Shown here piece after piece: positions 56,401-64,000 of a stretch of 64,000 nt of DNA (positions within the stretch are counted from its first letter, which is position 1; each line of letters starts with the position of its first letter). The position numbers and the translations under genes were made by a program. Source of the DNA: Lumbricus terrestris (Eukaryota; Annelida; Clitellata; Crassiclitellata; Lumbricidae); the NCBI GenBank assembly GCA_949752735.1, contig OX457041.1, positions 28,506,900 to 28,570,899 of the forward strand. Reading direction: 5' to 3'. The notes under the pieces were generated by a model, which worked only from the letters and a program-made list of their open reading frames with translations, searched no databases and was not told the DNA's origin.

Positions 56401-58159
56401 TTTTATTGCAATAAGTAATTATCAAAGAGTAGTAATGATGATCTGTTTGTTAAAAACAATTATATAAAATTTGCAACTGAAATACAGAATCTAACATTTG
56501 TTAAACTCAAACTAGAAGTTGCTGGAAAGTTTGAAAATATAGAGCATTGGCTAAAATTTTGCTTGGCTATACTAATCTTGAGATTTTTATAGCATGTGAA
56601 TAAGTTAACTCATGGGAACCAGTTTATTCAAAGCTGTTCAGTTATAGCGAAGTCAGTTGATCTTGGGTTTGTTTACTATGCACGAGCAATACATGTATTT
56701 GTATTCTATTCCTTTTAAGAAATATTTTTATAATGCCTACTGACAGCTAGGGGCCTAGGGCTCTTTTTAGTAAAATGCAGTCCGGGTGCCTGAGCCAAAT
56801 CTGAACTGGTACCTAAAGTCCCGTCAATAAGACAATCTGCATGCAACACGCGTTCAGGCTAGCCAATGTGCTCTGGAGGGAAATTTATAGGTGACACATT
56901 GGCACTTCAGTAATCAATCTTACCACGAATAATTGCATAGACAAAAATATGTGTAGCATTAGGATAATGAGTTCTTGATCACGTTGTGTGAGTGTTTCTT
57001 GTTTGTATGGTCAGTTCATCTTTCTGGGGTAGGTTACCTAGTAGTCTACGCAGTGAACTTTGTCTTTCTTCACCCCTTTTCCACAAGTGTTTGAAATCCA
57101 GTGTCTTTTATTGTGGCTTCGTGTCAGGTTTGGAGCGCCTCTGATGGGTTTCTCTTGAAGTGGTGCTAGTAAATTTACGATTAGATTTGTATCGTATGCT
57201 TTGTCGTAGATCTTGCAAATCCCAAAGCTAATGCTAACAAGACGGCTGGCTTTACAAAAGAGGAGAGAGAAGGATTCACAAATCTCTTGGCAGCAGGATT
57301 TGTCGATTCCTTCCGCCATCTTTATCCGGACACGAAAGGCGCCTACAGCTGGTGGAGTTATATGGGCAACGCACGTTCTAAGAACGTTGGCTGGTATGCA
57401 TATTTTTTTCTTGTTATCTCCATTGGAGATGGTGCATTTTTATCTGTTGTTTATGTCATGATTTCGAATAAACTTTACAGCATGGTAAAATCAAAAGTTG
57501 GATTAAACTACCCGCTTGTTAACGATAGCCAATTGTTAAACTCATGGCATCTGGAGGCATAGTGGCACTGGTTGTAAACCAGTGTTGTGTGTTAATGTAT
57601 GCATGAGCGCTTGTTATAATGCCCCTTCAAGATTCTACTCAGAGATTCTACTCAGCATGAACACTGAATCTAAGTTTCACGCCGAAGTGCATGAGCAAAT
57701 GCGAGTGAAGGACTTGCTCAGGGTCCCTACACGGCGGCTTGAGGTGGATTCGAACTGCAACCTTCCGACTTCAAGGCACTGAACATACTCGTACACCATC
57801 TCGCCCCAGAATGGCACTCATGTTAATAGTGTTTCACAATATTTCTCATAATAATAATAACACATGACTTTTAATCTGCTTCTCTGGCAACTGATAACCA
57901 TGATTAGCATTTCTGTGACTGCGTGTGTTAAAAATTGTCTAAATAATAACACATGACTTAAGACTTCAGACTTCCATTGTTATCACTTGGGATTGTGGCA
58001 GAGACTGATCTTTTGCATTTCACGATTATTGTTATTTTCAGGAGACTGGACTACTTTGTGGTTTCCGAACGACTCAAAGATTCTGTTTGCGATAGCGTTA
58101 TCAGGAGTCAAGTGATGGGCAGTGATCATTGTCCAATCGTGCTCTTCATGCATATGTAG
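50480..58159 (+). CDS. APEX1: apurinic/apyrimidinic endonuclease APE1 (ExoIII/EEP family), complete, 8 exons, 308 aa
   Basis: Exons 50480-50497, 52087-52134, 52981-53124, 53888-54086, 54524-54595, 55442-55585, 57210-57393 and 58042-58159; all GT-AG, phases close at 927 nt. The enzyme cuts DNA 5' to abasic sites in base-excision repair. A lysine-rich N-terminus (MAPKRK...AEKKQK) is probably a nuclear signal. Catalytic-core residues are all present: Asn61 (SWNVNG), Glu89 (LQETK), Tyr161 (TAYIPNSG), Asp200 and Asn202 (GDLNVAHEE), Asp273 (RLDYF), Asp298 and His299 (GSDHCP), corresponding to human N68, E96, Y171, D210, N212, D283, D308 and H309. Human Asp70 is Asn63 here, and the redox Cys65 of mammals is Ala58. 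The first coding exon encodes only six residues; it is chosen because the phase fits, the donor is AAG|GTGACA and the peptide is basic. The remaining exons are certain. Confidence 0.95.
50697..51320 (+). repeat. dispersed repeat, copy B, split by a MITE
   Basis: Left part about 50,697-50,815 (CGTGCTTAAAGTGG, AAGTGCCTGGACGC, AAATAAGTGCCCGGACGC) and right part about 51,262-51,320 (CCATGATCGTCC, ATCACACTTTCAGCCCTG, GAACATCAAGG) line up with uninterrupted copies at 47,519-47,672 and 52,320-52,393. The two halves are separated by the element at 50,816-51,261. Confidence 0.75.
50816..51261. mobile_element. MITE in APEX1 intron 1, 446 bp, probable 4-bp target duplication
   Basis: The left end TGTCACGAAATAGAGTATCC and the right end, read reversed, TGACACGAAACGGAGTATCC match at 17 of 20 bases and both continue into C runs. 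CCGT flanks it at 50,812-50,815 and 51,262-51,265. The interior includes further GGGGGATA and TATCCCCC words (51,170-51,240). It has no coding capacity; the superfamily is unassigned. Confidence 0.8.
52320..52393 (+). repeat. dispersed repeat, copy C
   Basis: GATAAGTGCCTGGACACC, ATCCATGACAGTTTAGTCAC, ACTTTAAGTCATGCAGGC and TTGAACATCAAGG form the uninterrupted right half of the family at 47,519 and 50,697. It lies in APEX1 intron 2. Confidence 0.75.
52676..52765 (+). repeat. tRNA-like SINE head, diverged
   Basis: TAGTCTAGCAGTTAGCATG resembles an A box region; GGTGCTCAAATCAC sits where a B box should be. It is similar in order to 26,885-27,000. It lies in APEX1 intron 2. Confidence 0.4.
54905..55262 (+). 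repeat. 23-bp tandem repeat split by a SINE tail, APEX1 intron 5
   Basis: The unit ACTTGAGCAATAATGAG-TAGAGG (23 bp) occurs about five times at 54,905-55,013 and about seven times at 55,111-55,262. Between them lie (AAT)n, AAGACGATTTATATAGCGCC and two copies of GGACGAAGGAAAAGGCGCTG (55,014-55,110), a reversed SINE tail fragment inserted into the array. Three units after the insertion carry TTGATCAAT instead of TTGAGCAAT and lie next to each other, so the array grew after that change. Confidence 0.9.
57130..57176 (+). repeat. SINE tail fragment just before APEX1 exon 7
   Basis: TTGGAGCGCCTCTGATGGG then TCTCTTGAAGTGGTGCTAGTA has the order of the shared tail. It ends about 35 bp before the exon 7 acceptor. 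Confidence 0.5.
57606..57809 (-). repeat. full-length tRNA-derived SINE in APEX1 intron 7
   Basis: Read on the minus strand it starts TGGGGCGAGATGGTGTACG, has GCAGTTCGAATCCACC (B box), then CTCAAGCCGCC, CCTGAGCAAGTCCTTCACTC and a shortened tail. Head, B box and body match the SINE at 38,897-39,127. A small internal duplication (AGATTCTACTC twice) sits near the tail. Confidence 0.85.
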
Positions 58160-58753
58160 ACGAGATCTGTGGAAGTTTGCTGTGGTTGAAACGAATCCTC
58201 ATGTAAAACTGAAGCCAGGGTTTTTATTTAGAATTAGCTTTAGTCTCTGCTGTCTGTTTTTGTGTGTTTAAGTTCTTAAGTTGACATCATGATCCGTTGT
58301 GCCATTTGGTATATTCGAGGGTGTCGAATGATTGAAAGACCAAGTTTTAAGGATCTTTTTCAGTTATTTCTAATACATGTATTTTTTTATCGTAAAAATA
58401 GTCATTTCTGGATTACTGGAACATGAAGACATATTCATATTAATGAACTATTGTTGGCATTTTGTTCTAATCCAAGAAAAAACATTTCTATGTGGCAGGT
58501 TGAGTGACTGCCAGCTAGCTAAAAATAGTCATTGAAAATGACTATTTTAGATATATGTGTGTGTATGTGTTTTGTGTGACTTTGACATTGCAATTAACGA
58601 TGACGTTGAAAATTACTGCAAAATTGCATTCTTTGGTGCATAGATTTTTTAATTATATTCATGTATTGTTTCTTCAAGAAACACTTGTCAAAGGCGCTAT
58701 CAACCTAACTGCAACAAGCCATGCCCTGGCAGAATGGTTTCAAATGCTTGTGG

Positions 58754-59007
58754 AATAAACTAAAGACTATGAACTGAATGAATGAAGCAAGAACCTGACG
58801 TACATTGGCAGTTTAATATGGCTCTAACCGATGCCTGGACAACATTTATACAAAACACTGAAATTAAAAAAATCAGAGATTTTGTGTGTATCATAGTTCA
58901 TTTAGGTTATATCAGCTACTGTCTGAGTAGGTCATGGTTATCCACAGTTTTGGCTTTCTAATCAAACCCAATTATTATTATGTAACCTGAGTTGAACGTG
59001 CAATAAA
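58754..59007 (+). terminator. candidate APEX1 polyadenylation signals
   Basis: Two AATAAA hexamers, at 58,754-58,759 and 59,002-59,007, lie about 600 and 840 bp after the stop codon and before the convergent GT92 gene. Which one is used cannot be decided from sequence. Confidence 0.35.
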
Positions 59008-59094
59008 GTATCTATCTATATATGTGCTACATGCCAGTAGTTATTTAGCGGAAATAACTGCTTGCATGTTGTTTCACTGCATGTGCAGTTAGAT

Positions 59095-59135
59095 CAGTGG
59101 CGTAGCCAAGAATTTATGATGAGGGGTTTACTGTT
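59095..59135 (+). mobile_element. solo transposon end (CAGTGGCGTAGCC type)
   Basis: CAGTGGCGTAGCCAAGAATTT is a typical hAT-like terminal sequence. No inverted partner was found downstream, so only one terminus survives. Extent beyond the terminus is unknown. Confidence 0.45.
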
Positions 59136-59493
59136 AGATCCTACACTGAAGTATTTGCCAAGTCGCAACTGACAAAATTCAATTCAGTTTAATGCCATAC
59201 TGAAATCTCAGGCAACTGGGCTTAGTATGGAATTGCCAGAAATCAGTGTATTTTACAAGCATCTGTTGCACTTCATGCATGTCAATTGGACGAGAAATAT
59301 CCTGCGAGGGAAACCAAAGTTTTCTCTCGACACTGCACTGTACGGTGAGACTTTGCATCTCGTAACTTTGAAGATGGTGTCTTTCAGGTAGTGCTTTTGC
59401 CCCACAGGTTTGTCTGCCAAGTTGTTATCCAGTCTGTACTTCTGAACCTTTCAGATTCTTGTGTGACTAGTTTTATGGAACTCATTGTAAGTG

Positions 59494-59499
59494 TTTATT
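59494..59499 (-). terminator. candidate polyadenylation signal of the GT92 gene
   Basis: AATAAA on the minus strand, 81 bp beyond the GT92 stop codon. Confidence 0.5.
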
Positions 59500-59579
59500 A
59501 AGCACTGCTGTCAAAAGCAAATCCCTATGTCTCTGTATCTTGCTGCGTTGCATTTGTAAGATATCTGAAACACTTGTCT

Positions 59580-61048
59580 TTATGTCTCTGTATCTGTTGC
59601 ATTTGTAAGATATCTGAAGGTGGCTTTAACACGAACCAACAACCTGTGACGGAACCTCAAAGTAGATTTGTCGGTGATATACTCGTCAGTTATCCGTTTG
59701 CATTCGCTCGTCTTAAAATGACACTTCTTGTAGTGATGAACAAGCGCAAGATCTTCTTTCACAACTGACCCCCAGTACGTCGCCGACACATCCGAACTGC
59801 GTTTCATGCAGTAATGATTTTGCATGACAATGCATAGTCTGGGATCGACTATGGACTTCATGGCATATCCAGGATCGCTTGACTTCACTCGATGTAGCTT
59901 TACGATTGTCGTCAGCTGAGTTCGTATGTCTTGCTTGTTCTCTGGCAGCGCAGACGGCAGCTCGAGAAAGAAGTAAGCGTTCCTGAACATGTACGAAGGA
60001 CTTGGATGGAATACGTCGAGGTGATTTACCAGCTCGGTGAGCGTTGCATGACGCCTGGGAACAATAAGTTCGTCAATGTCAATGACTGCCATGTACTTGT
60101 ATCGATACATGTTTCGATACAAGCAGTCGTTGAGTATCGCAATCGTAGCCAACTTCAAGCACCAGTAGCAGGAGGAAACGATTGGTGGAGCTATGTGTTG
60201 TATTCTGATCAGTCCCATCTGCTCGTAGTACCTCAGCACAGTCTCTGCATCTTCTGCCAATCTGTTTATGTAGAAATTGATTTCTGTGACGCCAAGCATC
60301 CGATTGAACTCTATCCATTCAACAAGTTTCAAGGTATCGATCGAACCATAAGTAACTGCAGTACACAGCCCAATCTCGTGTTTTCTTACGTTTGTGCTAA
60401 GCGCTACGTGGACTGGTATCAGGGATGCTGTTTCACTAGTATCACATATTTCAAAAGCCAAGCTGATTGCTTTTGGGAAAGCATCTACTACGTCTGGTAA
60501 GATGCAACTGTACATGCGTTCCTGAAAATGTGAGTTTTTTATGTCTATGCCGCGTCCGGTGTCTTCGACCGTTGCATTTATAACAACGGCTGCTTCCTGT
60601 CCTTCGTACCAAAGCTGGCAGTAGACTGGCACACTGAGGTTTGTGTTGGACACACCAAGCACCCTAACCATCATTCCATTGGTGTCCCTTTGGTCAACGT
60701 ATGCACCAAAGGTACTTATTTCTAAAGATGTATTGTCGTTTCCAGTTCCCGTTGTTAGGTACCATATTCCATGTCGTCGATTGGGTAGCGTTGTGACTTG
60801 TGTGGTGCACAATTGTTCTATGGATACAAGCTGGAATAGCTGGTCCTCCTGTATCTCGAAGACTGCTGGCGATGTCGATTCCTCCACTTCTGGTTTGACG
60901 TTGGAATTGATTTTGGTGAACGAGCTGTGAAGCTTAACTAGCATGTAGGGTCCTGAGATACTTATCACGGCCAGTCCACACCAGAGAAATACACCCACAG
61001 ACCTGTAGACAAAATACAGAGTTGAGCAGTTATAGGTAACTTATTAAC

Positions 61049-61095
<47 letters not shown>

Positions 61096-62104
61096 ATTCT
61101 ATTGGCAGCCAGGATTTTTGCTCTTTTTTCCATTCGATACTCCTACATTTCTGCCTACATGACTGATGTCCTAAACTGGCTTCCTGTTGCCTCTCATATC
61201 CAACACAAGATACTGCGCTTCGTTTTAAGATCTCAACAGGGACAAGCTTCTTAATTTATCTTTACGAGTTAATGCGCAAACCCCTCTGTGGCACTGTCTC
61301 TGCGTGACATCAACAGTTTTCTAATCGAGTGGATCGCCTATAGTTCCTCAGGCAAGGACAGCCATGGCCCAAAACATAATCACAATAGCAAATAATAAGG
61401 TATATTATAACAGTTCATGTATAGTACAATTATGTAAACAGTAACTAAAAACTATCATTCTGGGGGAATATCATCTCTGTCATTATGGTGAATTGTAAAG
61501 AAAAATAACCTTGAGCTTGTAGGCTTCTAATTAGACCTAATATGGTGTGGCGGCTATTCAAAAGGACGATTTAAGGTGGTGAAGGATCATACGTACCCGA
61601 TCAATTAATTGGAAAGTCCAGGTCTCTAGGACGTACGAGTGCTATATAAAAACTAGGGCATTTTGCATTTAGGCCTGTGTGTAGGCTTAGGCATATGTTG
61701 AAAGTGTAACTCCACAGGCGTATTTTCGGTCTTCAGATTTACTTACAGCCTAGGGCTGTTTTAAAGGAATTTTTAGAACTGCACAACTCCTTTCCATTCC
61801 CATCCTCCATGGTAAATTACTTCCAATCGGACGACAATGACCTTTTTGCTAGTTTTACTGTACAGAAGTGATTCTACAACTGCACATTTTGTGTACAACT
61901 GCACGTTAAAAAGCCCTGTTTACTTAGTCATTATAATTATGTGTCCTCGCGCTTGTCTGACTGGAAAGATCGTAGAAATTCAGTACCGGTAGGCTTATAG
62001 ACCTGCTACATTACCTACACTAGCGGTAATTTTGAAATGTGACGAACAGCATATAGGTTAACTTATTGCCCCTACCTCTTGCTTCTCCGGTAGCCCAAAG
62101 CCAT
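59580..62104 (-). CDS. glycosyltransferase family 92 (DUF23) protein, complete, 2 exons, 483 aa
   Basis: Exon 1 is 62104-62076 (MALGYRRSK plus two bases), exon 2 is 61002-59580; the GT-AG junction restores AGG (Arg10) and phases close at 1,452 nt. The layout is a type II Golgi-type protein: a short basic cytosolic tail, a hydrophobic segment at about residues 12-34, a lumenal stem with four N-glycosylation sequons in the lumenal part, and a GT92 domain from about residue 220 (LCTAVTYGSI, LVEWIEFNRMLGVTEINFY) with the DxD motif VIDIDELIVP (Asp318, Asp320). Characterised GT92 members add beta-1,4-galactose to fucose on N-glycans (C. elegans GALT-1), but many are uncharacterised, so donor and acceptor are unknown here. 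Almost the whole protein lies in one exon. It converges on APEX1. Confidence 0.92.
61046..61092. repeat. (AT)n microsatellite
   Basis: About 20 uninterrupted AT units in the GT92 intron. Confidence 0.97.
61140..61370 (+). pseudogene. decayed 3' fragment of a non-LTR retrotransposon reverse transcriptase
   Basis: One frame reads YMTDVLNWLPVASHIQHKIL, then about 12 residues on QQGQAS before a stop; a shifted frame later gives VPQARTAMA. Order and spacing match the C-terminal end of CR1/L2/RTE-like reverse transcriptases (usually L..LHWLPV..RI.YKI, L.G.AP.YL, then VPR.RT). Frameshifts and stops break it. It lies in the GT92 intron on the opposite strand to the gene. Confidence 0.7.
61380..62075. 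other. remainder of the GT92 intron
   Basis: AT-rich DNA with a few near-copies of TAGGCCT (61,672) and TAGGCTTA words. No gene or delimited repeat seen. Confidence 0.5.
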
Positions 62105-64000
62105 AGATGACTGGATGAGATCAATTCCAATACAACACACAAAAGACGAGTGTGCTCCCAGTCGCTGAACACAATCATTAGTGAGCGTCTTTAACACGGC
62201 GCAGCTCTCAGCTGTGGCTGATCAAATGTAGTGCTGTGACTACAAACGGAAACATGAGGACTCGATCATCTTTCGGCACTATCGGTCCCTAAAGCTGAGC
62301 TATAATCTGAAACGTAGACCTATTCATGGGAAGTAGGCTCCAGAATGCCTTGGATTGACGAAATGTCCACTATGTAAAATCTGATGGCTCACGGATGGTT
62401 GTAGATTAGACCAATCTGTTCAAAGCTAGAACCGTGACTTCCTCTGTCGGCTATGGGGGGGGGGGGTAAATAATCGTAACTATAGGTCACTCGTTCCGTC
62501 ATGTGTTTAGGCCTAGGCTGTCTAGTCCTCAGATAAGCAGCACACGTCGCTAGTACTAAGCCACTTAAATGACCTCATAAGCAGATAGGTTCAACTGTAA
62601 GCATAAAGGCCATCAGCATTGATAGCGTAGTCCAATAATGCTTATGAGGCTTTAACCTGACGGTGTATGTAGGCCCTATACGGACCTGTAGGCTATTATA
62701 CTGGCGACATCATAATATAGGCCGGTACGGTTATCCACGGAGTTGTAAAAATTACATATCAGTTCTTTACCGAGTCCATAACGCGCAGTGCAGTAGCACA
62801 AGCGGACGATTTTGTAAGCTTGTCCCATGGATATACACATGCATAGTCGACATAGCCCTACAGAAGCGTGGTCAGGCTTCTGTTGAGCTACGACCATTAT
62901 TAATTTATTATCGTCTCGCTTGGCTGATAGACTGCGGTTATTCATATATATATATATTGGGCACATGCTTCCTATAATGTCTTCTGATACAGATAGGTTG
63001 TCAGGCCTGTATAGCACATAGGCAATATTCCGCTTATTGCTGTTTAATGACACTGTCAAAAGAAAGATGACTATAATGTCACCTCCTTTATCCTGGCTTA
63101 AGTCTAGCACTGTCAGAGTGGCCAAACAGTGGTGGAGTTATATAGACAGTGTGTGCATAATTATAATATATGGAATACAATGCAACTGTGTGCAAGCATT
63201 CCTGCAATAGCAGTCGGCCTTTAATTACACGATGCACCTGCACACTTCACAGACACAATAATTATACGATTATTGTCTGTGTAAATAAGCAGAGATTTCT
63301 ACACCCACACTGATTATATATAATGCTGCTTATCTTAGGTGGCAGCCTTACATTAATTCTTATACATAACGTTATCTCAAATCTGAATTTTCTAAGGTGG
63401 TTGCATCCAAAGGTCAATTGACTTAGAAGCTACTGACAGACAGACAGAAAGAAAGAAAGAGAGGCAGACGGACAGACAGAAAGAAAGAGAGACAGACACA
63501 GACAGAGGTAGGTTAGCAGGATCATGATGTCTCATCATAGACATGGCTACGTTATCCTCAGCTAATGATCTCACCACAAGACAGATATGTTGAATGATAC
63601 ATTAAACAATTAAGCCTAACCTAGTGTACGGTACAGTTGAGTACTTATCCGAAGCCTGCATAAGTGGTTAGTTATAATCAAGTATATCATGTCAACTGAA
63701 AAAGCAGGCAGAGTGAACAAGTTAAAGTGCTAAACGTGATAACTACATAAGGTAAATAGAGACCAAGATAAGCAGCATATTACACAATATTTCTGAACTT
63801 ATCAGCTCTATGTGTAGCTTAATTCAAATGTCACGAGCAGACTCGCATTAAGATGAATGCTTCTGCACCCAGACCTGCAGTTCTGAGGGGCCTGCAGTTA
63901 TAAATAGGTACATGATGGACTGGTAGCAGTGGTAGGCTACGTTGGTTGTCAGAAGGGGGCCATTGGAGAGATATCACATCACCCGGGTCCACAGGTCCCA
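62105..64000. other. upstream of GT92 to window end, no gene supported
   Basis: It contains a run of 13 G near 62,455, (AT)n near 62,944-62,956, a GACA/GAAA-type tract at 63,430-63,505, and GTAGGC/GCCTA words. The 149-residue open frame at 62,676-63,125 (-) has no recognisable motif and an irregular composition, so it is treated as chance. The GT92 promoter is expected just above 62,104 on the minus strand. Confidence 0.45.
63430..63505. repeat. (GACA)n/(GAAA)n microsatellite
   Basis: Imperfect GACA and GAAA tetranucleotides over about 75 bp; it produces a spurious Ser/Leu/Cys-rich frame on the minus strand. Confidence 0.92.

Noticed and set aside
59931..60500. 189-residue plus-strand open frame
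   Set aside because: Antisense shadow of the GT92 coding exon.
62676..63125. 149-residue minus-strand open frame
   Set aside because: No recognisable motif, no splice-consistent partners, overlapped by a 104-residue frame on the other strand; length is within chance for this much DNA.

Overview
The window reads as nuclear DNA of an animal, probably a marine invertebrate. The sequence shows AT-rich DNA, genes split by introns with GT-AG borders, tRNA-derived SINEs, a solo LTR, many small inverted-repeat transposons and abundant microsatellites. No bacterial operon or rRNA locus is visible. The encoded proteins (a MOB3-type kinase activator, an IRAK1BP1/SIMPL protein, APE1, a GT92 glycosyltransferase and a choline-dehydrogenase-like GMC protein) are metazoan in character. 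I cannot fix the phylum from sequence alone.

Layout. 1-370: possible last exon and 3' end of a gene on the + strand, cut by the window edge (weak). 370-17,200: gene-poor and repeat-dominated, with a 1.8-kb hAT-type element (4,197-6,000), a 46-bp satellite in three blocks between 7.5 and 13.3 kb, a candidate solo LTR splitting the first two blocks (7,812-8,976), and a second hAT-type element (15,271-15,742). 17,668-25,700 (-): complete 11-exon GMC gene, 609 aa. 25.8-36.5 kb: no gene found. 36,586-43,011 (-): complete 7-exon MOB3-like gene, 225 aa. 44,797-47,408 (+): complete 3-exon IRAK1BP1-like gene, 261 aa, with one GC-AG intron. 50,480-58,159 (+): complete 8-exon APEX1 gene, 308 aa. 59,580-62,104 (-): complete 2-exon GT92 gene, 483 aa, convergent with APEX1. 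62.1-64 kb: upstream sequence with no recognisable gene.

The genes have no common pathway: FAD protein, kinase co-activator, SIMPL-domain signalling factor, base-excision repair and glycosylation. MOB3 and IRAK1BP1 are divergent, about 1.8 kb apart, and two MITEs lie between them, one ending 104 bp before the IRAK1BP1 start codon. Every gene model was assembled by hand from splice signals, frame continuity and family motifs; exon phases close in all five.

Points most worth a second look: the GMC protein keeps its FAD motif but lacks both residues of the usual catalytic pair; a set of transposable elements can be delimited to the base by target-site duplications; and the 46-bp satellite, whose unit resembles part of a CTCF site, sits behind a leader that is itself duplicated. 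I found no clear undescribed multi-gene system.
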